This document shows positions 11,494-26,400 of a stretch of DNA of 64,000 nucleotides, one piece after another (positions within the stretch are counted from its first letter, which is position 1; each line of letters begins with the position of its first letter). Under the pieces are notes generated by a model. That model was not told the DNA's origin, did not search any database, and saw only the letters and a list, made by a program, of their open reading frames with translations. The translations under genes were made by a program, and so were the position numbers. This DNA is from Haliotis asinina (taxonomy: Eukaryota; Mollusca; Gastropoda; Lepetellida; Haliotidae). The DNA is taken from contig NC_090283.1 of assembly GCF_037392515.1 (NCBI RefSeq), forward strand, positions 18,260,501 to 18,324,500. Reading direction: 5' to 3'.

Positions 11494-14400
11494 GTGAGTA
11501 CGGTAAACTGTTCTATTTCTGCGTCTTAAAATTTTCGCGAGTGATGACCACTAAACCTTTTTGCACCTTCTTATTTTTGCGAGGTGCTAGTTGACATATA
11601 TCAGACGGCAAGTGTGTGACCATTGAGTTGTTACAAACTAAACAGATTTACGTAGTGATCTAGACACAAGTGTAATTCATTTTAAGACCAATCCTTTTTA
11701 ATTGGGTCAAAGATCAGTAAGTGACGCGCAATTTAGCCATGTTAATCCAAATTAGCCCAGCGGTGACTTTTGATTGAGCAGTGACACATGTATTGTTTTT
11801 ATGTTGTTGACTTATGGCAATAAAGTGAATGATATATCTATGTTATCACATATTTTTTTTCTCGTATCATGAAGTCTGACGCGAAATTCGCAAAATTTAA
11901 AAGTATATTGTTCATGTAGCAATGCCTTTTAAACAATTATTTTTCCATTCTTGAGTGAAAGTTGGGAAGTACAATAGACAAAGGTTATAGTTGTCCATTC
12001 CTGCTTGACATCGATTCAAGAATTGAAAGGTTGCACTTATGAAATAAAAGAAGTTGTGAGCCATAAACTACTGATAAAGTTTGTTCTATGTTCTGTACAG
12101 TGTTTTGTACGTAACTTTTTGGGGTGACATTTAAGTTAAGTCCTCGAATGTGTTATTTAACTGGGAATTTTACATATACACACCGTTTTTATTGTGATTG
12201 TAAACAAAGTTTATTTTATGATACTTCCCGCTGTGAATAGTTACAACATTGCTGATGCAGTATTTAGCAATAGTTGTTCACTCACCTTGTCCTTCAAAAC
12301 TAAAGGGCCAGAAGACGACGTAGCAGAACTTTTTTGTCTCAAACTGTGTGCAGCTGTTCCCTGTCAAAACCGTGTATAATTCTAAACAGAGCTTCTTTTC
12401 ATGGCACCATTCCAAGAACTGTCTAAATGATCTTAACTGTAATTTGAAGGCAGAGTACTTCAATATTGCAAAAAAAACAAACTACTTGATAATGTTGACA
12501 TTGAAGTATTCAGCCAATCAAAACCATCATGACTGAGATCAGATTCTGCTCAAATTATGATTCAAGTATATGAAGCACAGGGTGTGTCTGTCCACAATGA
12601 TTTCTGAAAAAAATGCATGTTTCGAAAAAATGAAATCTAATAAAAGGAAGAGTTAATGTCTTTTATTTTAAACCTTGAGAAAAAAACAGTTGGGTTTCTT
12701 TTGAAGTTCAGTATATTTCTCTTTCATGCTGATGTTACTTTTCAGAGACCCTTCAAGAAATGTTGAACCTATTGCTGACTTCCGATGGAGCCGATGGTCA
12801 GATCAGACAAAAACTTGGACAGCATGATGTTATACGCAAGGTTAGTGTGTTTTGATATTAGCGTAACAAAACATAATTCCTTTTCTTTCACTTTGTTTTC
12901 AAAACTCCCAAGGAAGATTAACTTCAGCAGCCCAAAATCATTTTCTGAAACAGTTTGATGGTTTGCAGAATGAAAGGAACGGTTCCTGAAACCATGAGGA
13001 ATCTTCTCTGCATTTCCAAATTTTGTTGAATTTCATTGTTGTTTGAATCATGCAGATCTGTTTAAAAGAGTGTTTGTCTTTCCAGTTTTGAATGGAAACA
13101 TTTTTGACTGCGATAAATATGAAGAGCACGTCTCAGTTTTCTTACCTTTTTGACGAAAATATTGAATCTTGCAAGACTCTGATTCATTGGAGAGCACGTT
13201 TCCACTTTTTATTTCTTTCAGAAATCATGTTTTTTTGTGGACACTAACTGTGACTTTTCGTTTCAGGATTTGTTGCCTCTTCTCATGGCTTTAGAAGAAG
13301 ACTCGGAACTTTTCCATGCAGCCATTGAGTAAGTATGCAAGGGAACTAGTGAGTTGACCATGTTGAGGTTTGACTTATTCACAGAATGTCACTGTCTCAG
13401 ATAAAATCTTCAAATGATAGATAGTGTTGTTTGACACTAAGGCACATCCGAACAAAATCGTCTAGTAAAAAGCTGATTGGGTCTAGTTAAAATCGTGTCT
13501 GGATGGTGTTGAAGATCTTTAATGAGCGCTTTTTCAAATCATTGTATTTGTTTACTTTCATTTTTAAAAGATTCCACATGTTCAGTTATTAGAATGAGTA
13601 TTATAGAGACTGTAATTAAGTTTATTATGTATTAAAAGACTATAAATGCTTCTCTTTAATGATAAACATTCTTCAGAAAACTCAAACTCTAAATTATACA
13701 GTATTCACAAAAGACAAAAGGAAAAAAAAAATGATCACATAGTTTTTGGTTTGATGCAGTTAATTCTTCCAGTATGCACTATGAACTTGCTGATAAAAAG
13801 AATAACCTTTCATTAGGAATCGGAAGTCAGTCATCCACATGCACTAAGCTGTTGTGTTTTTACATCAGATTTAGTGCTGATGTGTTTCACACCCTTGTTT
13901 TTCACTGTTTTTGACAATATTTCATTTTAATGAATATTGAATCAGTTGTTTCACTGCATCCTCCAACATCATGTTTAATGCGTCCATTAAGCACCCCAAA
14001 ATTGCATTTACTGGTGTTCATGAATAGTGTCTGACCCTCTGACAAATCCACCAGATCAGACAGAAGTCCCCAACCTGCTGACCCCAGTGTCTGACTGAAT
14101 ATATCGCAATAACTTTGTCTGAAGTTGTTATTTGTGACATTTGACACTTGTTCACTGTTTATAAATTTATGTATATAATGTTTGTCATTATATAATGTTA
14201 ATAATTTCACTGCCAATCATGAGAAATGTTAAATTTGAAATGTGTGTTAAATTTTATTCTGTGGGTCCTGTGAATTTTCAGTGGGTCAGACAGACATCTG
14301 AAACTTACAGGACCCAGTGTCCTGTTACTAAGAAACACCATTCATGAACACTGATTTACCTTTGAGTATAGATAACCTCACCGTGTTTGAGTTTATATAT

Positions 14401-17400
14401 GACTGTCAAATTTTAGTGTGTTTCCAAATGTTTTGTTTGTAGTATATAACTGGTATATTTCTAAGGGCATTGCCAAACAAGAGCACAGATTTCATTTGTC
14501 TAATTGTCCAAAATTTGCACTAACTGCAGCACCTTGTTTCATGGTGTGCTTTTTTCATTCAGAATAATCTGACCCGTGAAGGTCCCAGGGTAGAGTAGGC
14601 CTCCAGCAACCCATGCTTGCCATAACAGGCGACTGTGCTTGTCGTAAGAGGCTACTAATGGGATCAGGTTTTCAGGCTCGCTGACTTGGTTGACAAATTT
14701 CATCGGTTCCCATTTGTGCAGATCGATGCTCATGTTGTTGATTACTGGATTGTCAGGTCCATACTCGATCATTTACAGACCGCCGTCATATAGCTGGAAT
14801 ATTGCTGAATGCGGTGTAAAACTAAACTCACTCACTCACTCTTAATACTCTACATTTCAAACATGTACTAACTGCAGTTGCTCGGTTCATGACGATGATG
14901 TTTTCATTCAGACTACTCTGCATTGTCAAACAGCTGACGCCGTCGGTTCCAAATGCATTCCCGTGCTTCACATACTCAATAACACCCCGAAATTGGCCAA
15001 CACATGATGTTTATCTCCTAATTGTCAAACAGCAGCTCATGTTTCATGTGTCAAATCGCCCAGAACGTACACTAACTTAGGAGCTTGTCTCATGATGTGC
15101 TGTTTCCCCTCAGACTACTCTCGCTGCTAACACAACCTTTGAGTCTGGGACAGAACAGCCATCACAGTGGATTTGAAGAGCAGGCGCGGTCAAAGGCTGT
15201 GCTCGTCTTACTACAACAAGCTGATGATGTTTGCTGGAGCGTGGAGTTTTTTGCTAAGTTTAAGAAGGAAGTCATGAATCGTCTTGAAAGGGTTGGTATA
15301 ACTCAGTTTTGTTTAGATACTGATATTTTCTTGATCTTATTTAAACTAAGGTCGATGCCCATGAAGATCCAAGTTTGAATTGATCTTCGGTAGTCCATAC
15401 TTGGTAGAGGTGACTGACAGGATTGGGTGGTCAGGCTTGCTTATCTACTTGACAAGTCATTATATCCAAACTATGTAGATCAGTACTCATGCTGTTGATC
15501 ACTAGATTGTCTGATCCAGTCTCAATTATTTACAGACCGTAACCATACAGCTGAAATATTGCTGAGTTTGGAGTGAAAGTGAGAATATGAGATGCAAAAT
15601 GTGATCTAACAATTTATCCAAGTTGGAAACAGTTAGAGTGACTGGCAGTCTTAGATTGAAATTTAGATGCATAAATGTGAACAAAATGTAAAAGTTGCCC
15701 ATTTCGTGAATTAATCCAAAGTGTTTGTATTTTTAGCTCCTATTGATTGTTCTTCTAATAAATTTTGTTTCTTCCAGGCTTCAGATGGTGTCTTGAATCA
15801 ATTAGATTGTGAAACTATTAATTACTGTCTGTTGCTTATCCGAAACTTGTTCTACTTCGGCGAGACAGACCGCAAGGAACATATCAATAACTTCAGGTTA
15901 AGGTTAGTGTTCAACATTACAATGTATGGTGACCTACACCCAGACTTTTATTCACCTTGTGAGCATGACTTGCTTGACCTTGACCTCTGCCTTGGCTTAT
16001 TTGACCTTGATCTCTGCTCAGTAAAATTTAGTCAGTAAATGCATAACTTGTTTTATTAGGAACGCAGTTGAACCTAACAATCATTTTAATTTTACTATGT
16101 ATAGGGTGATATTTGAGCTGACTGATAATGTTGTATTTTACCCCTGTATAGGGCGATATTTGAGCTGACTGATAATGTTGTATTTTACCCTTGTATAGGG
16201 CGATATTTGAGCTGAATGATAATGTTGTATTTTACCTTGTATAGGGCGATATTTAAGCTGACTGAAAATGTTGTATTTTACCTTGCATAGGGCAATATTT
16301 GAGTTGACTGATAATGTTGTAATTTTTCCTTCTGTAGGATGATATTTGAGAGCGGTCTGGATGAGATGATCATGGCCGTCATTCGCCACCAGCAGAAGGT
16401 GAGAGATAACTTCCAGAATTTTTATGTTATGTCATTTCATTTGTGATGTGACAGTAATAATGCTGAGTATGGCATCAGGCATAATTCATTTGTTCCCAGA
16501 CACTCTCTCCTAGTGTAACCCAGAGGGGACACATGTACATCCAGGGTAGAATAGGCCTTCAGCAAACCATGTATGCCATAAAAGGCGACTATGCTTGTCG
16601 TAAGAGGCGACTAACAGGATCGGGTGGTCAGACTGGCTGACTTGGTTGACACATGTCATCTGTTTCCAATTGTGCAGATCGATGCTCATGTTGTTGATCA
16701 CTGCATTTTCTGGTCCAGACTCGATTGTTTAAGACAGCTGCCATATAGCTGGAATATTGATGAGTGTGGCGTAAAAGTACTCACTCGCTTACACAAAAGG
16801 TATCTATGTACCATGCTGTTTGTAAGAAGATAGCTTGGTACCTTGCTGTTTGTCAGAAGCTGCCGAGGTACCTTGTTGTCAGTAAAAGACTACTGAGGTA
16901 CCTTACTATTTGTTAGATTCTACCTAGGTACCTTGTTTTTTGTAAGATTTTACCGAGGTACCTCGCTGTTTATAGGATTCTACAGAGGTACCTTACTTTT
17001 TGTAAGAGGCTACCGAGGGACCTGTGTACTGAAGTACCTTGCTCTTTGTGAGATTCTACCGAGATACTTTGCTCTTTGTAACCTAATGTAAGGGAGTACT
17101 AAGGCATGTTGGTGTTTGTAGGAGACTAGCAAGGTACATTGCTGTCTGTATGATTCTTCCACAGTACTTTGCTGTGTGTAAGAGGCTATTGAGGTACTTT
17201 GCCCTCTGTAAGAGGCTACCAAGCTACCTTGCTACTCTTTGCTATAAGCTACTCTTTAAGAGGCTACCAAGGAACTTTGCTGCTTGTTAGAGGCTACCGA
17301 GCTACTTTGCTCTCGTCAAGATGCTACAAAGCTACTTTACTGTCAGTTAAAAGCTACCAAGGTACTGTCTGTAAGAGGTTACCAAGGTACTTTGCTGTTT

Positions 17401-20400
17401 GTAAGAGGCTACCCAGTGACCTTACTGTTTGTAAGAAGCTACCAAGATTCTTTGATGTCTGTAAGAGGCTACCAAGGTATGCTGCTGTTTGTAAGAGGCT
17501 ACCATGGTATCTTGCTGTTTGTAAGAGGCTGTCCAGCCTCCATACTGTTTGTAAGAAGTGATCGCTTAATTGGTCAGGCAGCACGACAGGGTGGTTGCAA
17601 CGAAAGGTGGAAAAACTTGCCTTATCAGGACAGCTGACTACTAACTACTAACTGCTAACTACTAACGTTTGTCTTTGTAATGAAATAAATATCTACGCGA
17701 AATTTTGCTGTATACAGCAGTAATCTTCATTGTATGGTTAGAAAATTGGAGTGTGGCGTTTAGCAAATAAATATCTTGTAATACAGTTGAGATGTTACAT
17801 TCCTGTATACATGTAGCTTCCAGTACAAGTACTTCCCCTTGTTTCAGATCTCATTCACAGTGTCAGTCGTCCAGATCCTTTCCTTCCTGTATAAGGACAA
17901 TGTAAGTAAATCTACAACAATTTCACTCATGATATACTCTTTAAAAAAAGTAGGGGATAATGAACTATCAATTTGGATAGGAAGTGTAAACATTAACAAA
18001 CATTTCAAGGACAGGCATCTTATGAACGCACCGCCATTTCCCTCTATTACCACCCCTAAATACAACACATGATTTGCACGTGCCTAGCTCAGTATGTGCA
18101 TGGGGTCCCATTCTTGATTTTGACGTTTTTTCAAGGTCAAGAAATCACTTAGAACATTGATTTTGACACTCATCTTGCATCACACATTTGTTAGTGCTTG
18201 TTTCTAGTCATTAGTTTTCAAATGAAAACCATATACATGCAAAGTACATGCCACACACGAATCATCTTTCAAAAGCAACTATATTCCAAATAATTATGGT
18301 TGTAAGGAAGTGTAAATGGTGATGCACTCTCAAAACATTCAATAATATCATGTCAGCATTGATTGAATCCGATAGATCTTTTAAATATTTTTAATCGTAA
18401 ATTTTGAAAAAATGAAGATCCCCTACTTTTTTTTTAAGAGTACATATGTCTACAGTACCTGGCCAAAAGTGAGTTATCTAAAGTGAAATTTCCATAGACT
18501 TACATGTTAATTTTGTGTAGCATACATATTTTTCGTGAATTTAATATTTGCTCGCATTTGTGGATATCATCGTAGCTACATCTACATAATTTCTGATCGA
18601 TTTTTCTGTCTTATCAATTTAATCAACACATATACAATGTTGTGAGAACACTTAACATGACAGCTTATGGGATGTAATTGTAAACGTATGTACATATGTA
18701 GATACATATAATGTCATTGAGAAAAACATATAATATTATTATGTGAATATAGCGACGATGAATATTATTTATGCTACTCAAAATTTTCATAATATCTATG
18801 GAAATTTCACTTGTAATGACTCACTTTTGGCAAGGTGCTGCAAGTATGTACAACCATACTCACTGTAAGAAACAACAAATATATTTTCAAGAAATCAGGA
18901 GGTAGTCAAAATTAGCAAATCATTATTTGGAAGTTGTATGCCCATTGCTGGTGTTTTCTGTGAAAAAGTTCTCAGTTTAACTAGAATTACATTCTAATGA
19001 AAATATGTTATTGTTGTTGGGTGGCATTCTGAAAGGTTCTTGCCAACTGAATTATATAACTGTAATTTACTGTAACTTCTTACATGAGAAATTGTCTTGC
19101 CTTCATGTAAAATATTTTAGTTTCATTGGTTAGTGATGCTATAAGAAGGAGGGTCACAGCTAGAAAAAATATTACCCACAGCCATGATAACCACCAAACT
19201 CTCTGCCAAGGTGCTGTATCATTACTGCTAGACACTGCCTTAATCAGACACGCGCGTAAAACAGACGTATACACATGTTAGAGAGACAAGATTCAATGAT
19301 GCCAAAGGCACATATTAGATGATCCTGCACACTAAACGCATTTGTGACAAGAGAGGCGGTACAATGAATTGGGCGAGTACACTTGGCTGCTACAGGTAGT
19401 TTGACGATTATGCATGTGCAATACATGCTAACCGTGACATGAAATCAACACCGCATATTCCTTCGAATGATAAGACTGCAATATCAGGCATAAGATACTG
19501 ATATTCCACGCTAACCTTTAGTTAAGACGAAGACAAATAGATGATTGGGGCATTGACAAGCATTTTAGATATTCAACAATTTTGTTAAAAAAAACCCAGG
19601 AAAGTGTCATTCGCTTCGTGAAATGGATCGGTGGTCCTAAATATATTTGCTCAGTATATTGTGTTGATTCAGTTCGTTGGGATTGTACCTGTTCCCAAAT
19701 TGAGTGTGCTATAACAATTCATGCGTGAAATGCACGGGGAAAATGAACTTCTCGAAATTTATCAGACAACCTGTCTCCCTCTTGTTTCAAGTGGATCGTT
19801 CTGTGGGGTGTTCCCAAGTATGCCAATTGGGGTCATTTGTCAGGTCGTGGATCATCTTATATGTGTTTACCAGTAACAACAGTATGACTCAATAACATGA
19901 CACATGCAGTGCCTGGAGTTTGAAAACCGTCCCATCAGCAGTTTTTGAGAACACATTTATTATACCGACTTGCACTGCTTTATTTGAAGCTATTTTATAT
20001 ATTGAATAATTTGCACACTCAATTTCAACATAAGTAACCAGTTTTGTCACAGTCTCAATCATATCTATGTTATACTGATTTAAAAAATCCTGTCGAGAAG
20101 TAGACGCCAATTTGTTTACATGTCGTATGGTCAGTATAAAATAAAAGTTTGTACATTTGACATGGAAGTAAGATAAATATGTTGTATGCTTCTAATTAAT
20201 AATTTAATTAATATTATCTAACATACAGTAGCACTGCTACTCAAGCCGTTACATCAGACTGAACTAAAAATAACAAGCAATTGTAAATATCATATTTTCG
20301 ATTTATCAGAATTTTTATATTTTAGTATAAAAAACTTCACTGTAAACTAACCATGAAATTGAATATTCACCATTTGATGAATATTCACGGACGAACATGC

Positions 20401-23400
20401 GCTCAACACTTGGCAAACAGTAAAATTTTAGACACTTTTATTGTTTAATTAATATTCTAGTGTCTTTCGTGCATGCATGCATTTCATTGCGTGACAGTAT
20501 TTGTTAAAACATTAATTTAAAAAAATGCAGAAAAAACTTTAAATTGGTGATTACATTAAAAGTGCACATGTATTTTGATTATAATCAGTAATCGATCACA
20601 AGTCCTCCCAATAATTGATAGTGGATTTGGTTTATGATTCTCAACACTATATAACTGCTTGAATGTAAAAAATATTAGGGGAGGATTGAGGATCAAAGAT
20701 CAACATTTTGACCTTCATTTGAAGGTGAAGATCTTGCTGCAGACACAGCAGCCGATGTCCCCTGAGAGGGCAAGTGAATATTCTTCTGAAGAGCAGTGCC
20801 TACAAGCCATGGCCAATCTGGGCTTGGAGCAGGAATTAGGAAACCCACTATCCTCCCCCGATGACATCGAGGATCCCACGGTACAATGTCGCTACATCAC
20901 AGCCATAATGGACACCATGGAACTAAACAAGCCAAAAGTGGAGGAAATTGGTGTTGGCCGTAGTGACGTCCCAGGCTTGCCAGTTGTTGTCCACAGCAGC
21001 AATGACGCCCGGAGTGATGTCGTTGGGTGAGTAACAGATGTAGATCTCCGCCTCCTTTCAGTGTGCAAAATTGTTTCCATGTTTTGTTACCTAGTCAGGC
21101 TAGCTATGCATGAAAGTTACTAGCCCATAAAATAATTCACTAGCCCGAATTTTGAATGTAGAAACTGAGCAAAAGATTACATAAATATACGAGAATAAGG
21201 TATTGTCACCATGACACAGGTTTCATCATTAAGTTGCTGATGAAGATTTTTGTCAGACGGTGTTCTTGCATGATTTAAAAGTCTATTACAACTCAAATTG
21301 GAGAGAGTGGTATATTTACTGAATGACCCTATGAAAATTTACTATCCAGTCGGGCCAGTGATTGTGGAGATTTACTGTCCTGAGTAAATTTTTACTAGTA
21401 AGACAGTGACTATTTCGCACACTGCCTCCTTTCACAAAGCACTAAGTCACTAAGGTAACCTTAGTGCAGTGTTGAAGAATGTTAGTAAAGGTTAACCTTA
21501 GTAAGTGTTGCTTCATGAAAGGAACCCCAGGGTGTTGTTGTACAGAGTGATAAGTTGACTGTAACTCCCATTACATAACATAGACTTTCGGTAGTCTTGG
21601 ACCTAGGTTCCTTTGTGCATCAGCACCCTAGATCACATGGTCGTTGAATGCACATGATGTCTTTGCTCTTCCATCTAAAATGTTTACATTTGAAGAAGTT
21701 TGTTATACCACAGAATTCTATCATCCAAAGACATATTTGTTCAATCAGTAAATTGAAAACTTTTGTCGTGATTGTTTTCAAATTTTGGGATCAGCCTCCA
21801 GCGAGTGGGTGAGAATGGTTTGGGGCACTTATAGAGACTTTCCTCATGGATCATTCTTCATGTCTGCAGGGATACTAGGAATGTGTTGAAAAGATATTGT
21901 GTGATATTTTTAATTTATCTAGATGGGTCACAAATTTCATCTTATAAAGTCAGATTTGTTCGACCAACAATTTGCAATCATTCAATGGATTGATTTTCTG
22001 ATTTGGATAATGACTTCTGTATTTTGACAGATTTAGTATTTTTGTAAATAATGATAACTAGTTGTTCGGCTTGTGTTTGGAGTTATGGTTGGTGTATTTG
22101 ACAGCCTTGCGGTATGGCTTGTAAGTAGTGTAGTAAGTAATATTTTGTTATAATACAAGACTCTATTATGGATGACAACTTCTTTAATTCTTTTAACACA
22201 ACGTTTGGTGTAATATCTAACATCGTTACCTAGTTTTGTATGTTTTTTTTCAGGCAATATTTGACTAATCTTGCACAAAAGTTTCTGTCCGATGGATACG
22301 CAGGCTTCATTGCAGATCTGTTGGTGAGTTCGGTTAACACTGTCATCTGTTCTGTCTTTCACAAACGAAACCAGTAGTAATTAGGGACCTGCAAAACCTG
22401 AGTGTTTTTCAAACAGCTTTGGGCCTTAGGACAGATGTGAATTTCAACTACTGGTTTTGATGCAGGCGGTACCATTGTTTAATAAAGTGTGAATTTGACT
22501 TTGCTTGGTGCATTTGTTGCTAGTCGTGTGGTTATATGCAACGATAATTGTCATGTTGATGAGATGCTTTTCAATTGTTTAGGAACTTACTCTGTCGAAG
22601 AACAGCAGGATATTGGACAATTCCTACCTGCTGTGGAGCATATCATTTTTCCTTCGCTTTGCAAGACAGCAAGCAACTCCCCTCAAAAGTCTTGTGTAAG
22701 TGTTTTTCACCATTCCACTATGGCTGTCTCCATGCTTCGAATTATCGATGGATTGCAATTGTTGAATCTCCAGTAGCATGTTAGCAAAGGTAGAAATGAA
22801 AAAGTATTGATCAATCGATAGTGTGTTATGATCAATAGTTTAGTAATTGACTACCATTAATAAATGTGCAGCACAGAATCCAGGAAGTACTAGATTCATT
22901 CACTTTTAGACTTGAAGTTTCATCGACTTTATATTTTTAACTTTTTACTTGATCTGGGTTTAAAGTGGAGATCAGTGATTATTTCAGTTGACAAGTTGTC
23001 TGACAAAAATGGGAGTACAATAATGAATACTGTAAACAGCCAAATTTTCGCGACCGTTTAATTTTCATGAATTTCGCCTCAGACTTCATGATGCGAGAAT
23101 GAAAACACACAATAATACAGATATATCATTCACTTTATTCGGATAAGTCAATACCATAAAAATGATGCAGGTGTCACTGCACGGCCACTTGTTACCACTG
23201 GTCTAATCTGGATTAACACGGCTCAATCACGTGTCACTAACTGATTCGCTAACACCTAATTAAAAAGGATTAGTTTAAAAATGAATTAAATTTGTGTTTA
23301 GATCACTACGCAAATCTGTTTATTTTATTACAACTCAATGGTCACACACCTGCGTTTCGTGTACATACATTCAGAGATGCCCACTGTAACAAGATCACAT

Positions 23401-26400
23401 GTTCGTAAGGAGACTGGTCTTTTTCATGGGTAGGGTCTAAGATAATTTTCTGATACCTGTCAACTAGCACCTCGCGAAAATAAGAAGGCGCGGAAAGGTT
23501 TAGTGACCATCACTCGCGAAAATTTAAGGGCGCGGAAATAAAACTGTTAACAGTAATTGATCCGTTGAAGTATTAACCATTGTGAGCCATAAAGATCCAG
23601 GGTGGAATAAGTCTTCAGTAACCCATGCATGAAACAAAACATGATTATGCTTATCATGAGAGGCAATTTACAGGATCGGGTGATGAGGCTTGCTGATTTA
23701 GTTGCCACATGTCATGGTATCCCAGTTGCACAGATTGATGCTCATGCTGTTGATCACTGGATTGTCTTGTCCAGACATGATGCAGCTGGAATAATGATGC
23801 TTGCAGAGGGACACTAAACTCACTCACTCATTAACTGTTGCAAACATCAAGCATATAAAACTAATTCTTTGACACATTTCATTTGGCATTTCAGAAAGTG
23901 TGTGGACGGTAACCTGATCTCATACCTGGTGTACGTCGCAGTCGATTGCTGTGAAAGGCAATGGTCACTTCAGAGACAAAAGCAGTGGTGTGACTTCACC
24001 CAGAATAAGTGAGTGATGAAACCTTTAGATTGTTTGCTTGTTTGGTTTAAAGCCATACTTCACAGTGTTTCCATCAAGATGACAGCTGTCTGTATAATGA
24101 AGTCCAGGTCAGACGATCCAGTTTCTCTTTTTGAACCAACAGATTACTCCAAATCTTTATTAAAGCTTAGCATTGATTTTTTTCATTTTATTTATACTCC
24201 CTTTGTTATTGAACAGCACAAAGTCTGTCAGTCTGTTAGTATGTCTATGGTGGGGACTGATTTTTTTAGAAACAGTTGTAGATAGGGAAACCAAGTTTGG
24301 TTTGTGTTAACTGCCTATGTATCGTTATTTGTAGGACAAATGAATAGTTCTCGAAATATAAACAGAACTTTGATGACTATGTTTTTTTTGTTTTTAATTT
24401 TCTCTGTATATATTTGTTTTTCACTTTTGTTTTAATTGTTTTTATTAATTTAGTCATCTTTCCCTCATCTTTTTCAACCAGGTTTTAACCAGTAGAGATT
24501 TATTGGGTACCAAAGTGACATAAATTTCTCTCACTCACCGACTTGACTGCCTCCTTGGTGTAGTTGTTAGAGCGTGCACTCAGAGAGCGGAAGTTTGTGG
24601 GTTTGATCCCTGTCCCTGTCATAACAAAAGACATATAAAGTATGGTACATTTTTATCCCTGTTGCTCTGCATGAATGGGTACAACAAGGACTGGGCGGCT
24701 TGGAGTATAATATGGTGTAATGGTGCTTAACTGAGTCATGGTAACTCAGTGAGCTGGCACCATGAAACCGGCTTAAGTCTGGGCTTGTACATCCAGCCAC
24801 GCATGCACACATGCTTGTTATCATATGAGTGAAATATTCTTAAGTGCGAAGTTAAACTCAGTTTTCCTCACCTTACTCATTGACTTATCTACTGTTGGTT
24901 GCAGGCTTCACCTCACAGTTCTATCCATGATACAACTATTCCGCTTGATGCTCTCTGCCACAGAAGATCCAGAATGCCAGCATCTCATTACACCCACCAT
25001 TAAAGGTAAGATATATTTTCTAATTTAGACATGGCATTAATGATCAATGAATGAGAAGCTGTGCTAATTAGCAGGATTTGATGTGCAGAGTCGTTTCCCT
25101 TGAACTCTCCAACATCACGCAGGACTATAAACACAGTAATGATAAGTCTTGCAATACTTTGGGATAGTCTCCCCTATCCTCCATGAATTGAGCTGCGCTA
25201 ATCAAAGATGTCTCCCTTGAACACACCAGGATCCTAGGTCCTTGGGAACAGAACACATGATATTGATAAGTTCTGAATTACTTTGGGATTTTCTCCTCCA
25301 TGTAGTTGTGCTAATCAGCAGATGTGCAAAGTTACCTCCCTTTACCAGGATCCTTGATATTGCAGGACAAACCACTTTGGGATTTTGTCCTCCTTGAATT
25401 GAGACTAAGAAAATTTATGCTAAAGCTGAAATAAATTTGAATCTTTAGAAAGAAAGGTTTGGGATCAGACTAATAGGTGAACTTTTGATGAAAATATGTA
25501 TCATTGTACTGTATTTACCTCTCTGCTGTGAAGATGGACTAAACTGAACCCTTTCTTTTACTGTGTGAAGATCAGTTTTGGTTGTTTGTTTCTCTCTATG
25601 AAGATCGTGTTAGAGCTGATGTTCAGAAAATGATGCCAATTCAGTGGGGTTATGAATAATTGTTTAGTGCACTGTTAAACAGAAAACTAAACAAACCAAC
25701 ATCTGAAATGGTGTTCTGTTTGGCATTATCCTTATTAAGCAACCTTCAAACAAATAATTTCCTGTTTGTAGAGAGTCTAATGGGGATGACCCACCTTCGT
25801 GACGTCTTCGTGCTGCTTCTTAGGCAGCATCGCTGCCCAAACCAGGGCGTTGTCTACCTCCGCAACCTCATCTGCGCCAACCATCATCTCCTACTCATCT
25901 TGGAACAGTGGGGCACGGAAAAGACTAGGGCAGGCAACTTTTCAATGTTGGAGCATGTCAAAAAGTGAGAATTCAATGCACAGAGCTATCTCCCTTGACC
26001 ATGTCATGATCCGATGATCGAGGTGCCTTTGAGATTGACATCCAATGATCGAGGGGAAGAAGTACCAGCGTCCTGAGCATGTACTAGTTGCGTTGATATG
26101 TGCACTATATAAATATAAATTTCTCATTAGTAATAATTATATTTCATCAATTCATCATATCAAAACTTTTCACAGCTGGATCACACCGATGATTTAATTC
26201 AAGAAAAGTGTTAGCATGAAATTTATCAATTCTATTCAATTTGTAGGTTTGCCACTCTTGAGATTATGGCGAAGTATGGCCAAGCCTTAGAGAACTTTGG
26301 GCAGAATGAAATTGGCCTGAATGAATGCATCCTCACAATGATGCATCACATTGCAGGCGACTGCAGTGAACCGCTGTGTCTGATGCAGCTGTCAATCATG

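Noticed and set aside
17199-17637. Open frames on both strands with VRGYQGTLLF or LLQTAKYLGS repeats
   Set aside because: They translate the 30-base minisatellite, which is a multiple of three and lacks stops.
22489-22776. 95-codon plus-strand ORF over tim exon 10
   Set aside because: Wrong frame; the TIM frame (NSYLLWSISFFLRFARQ) crosses the same bases between good splice sites.
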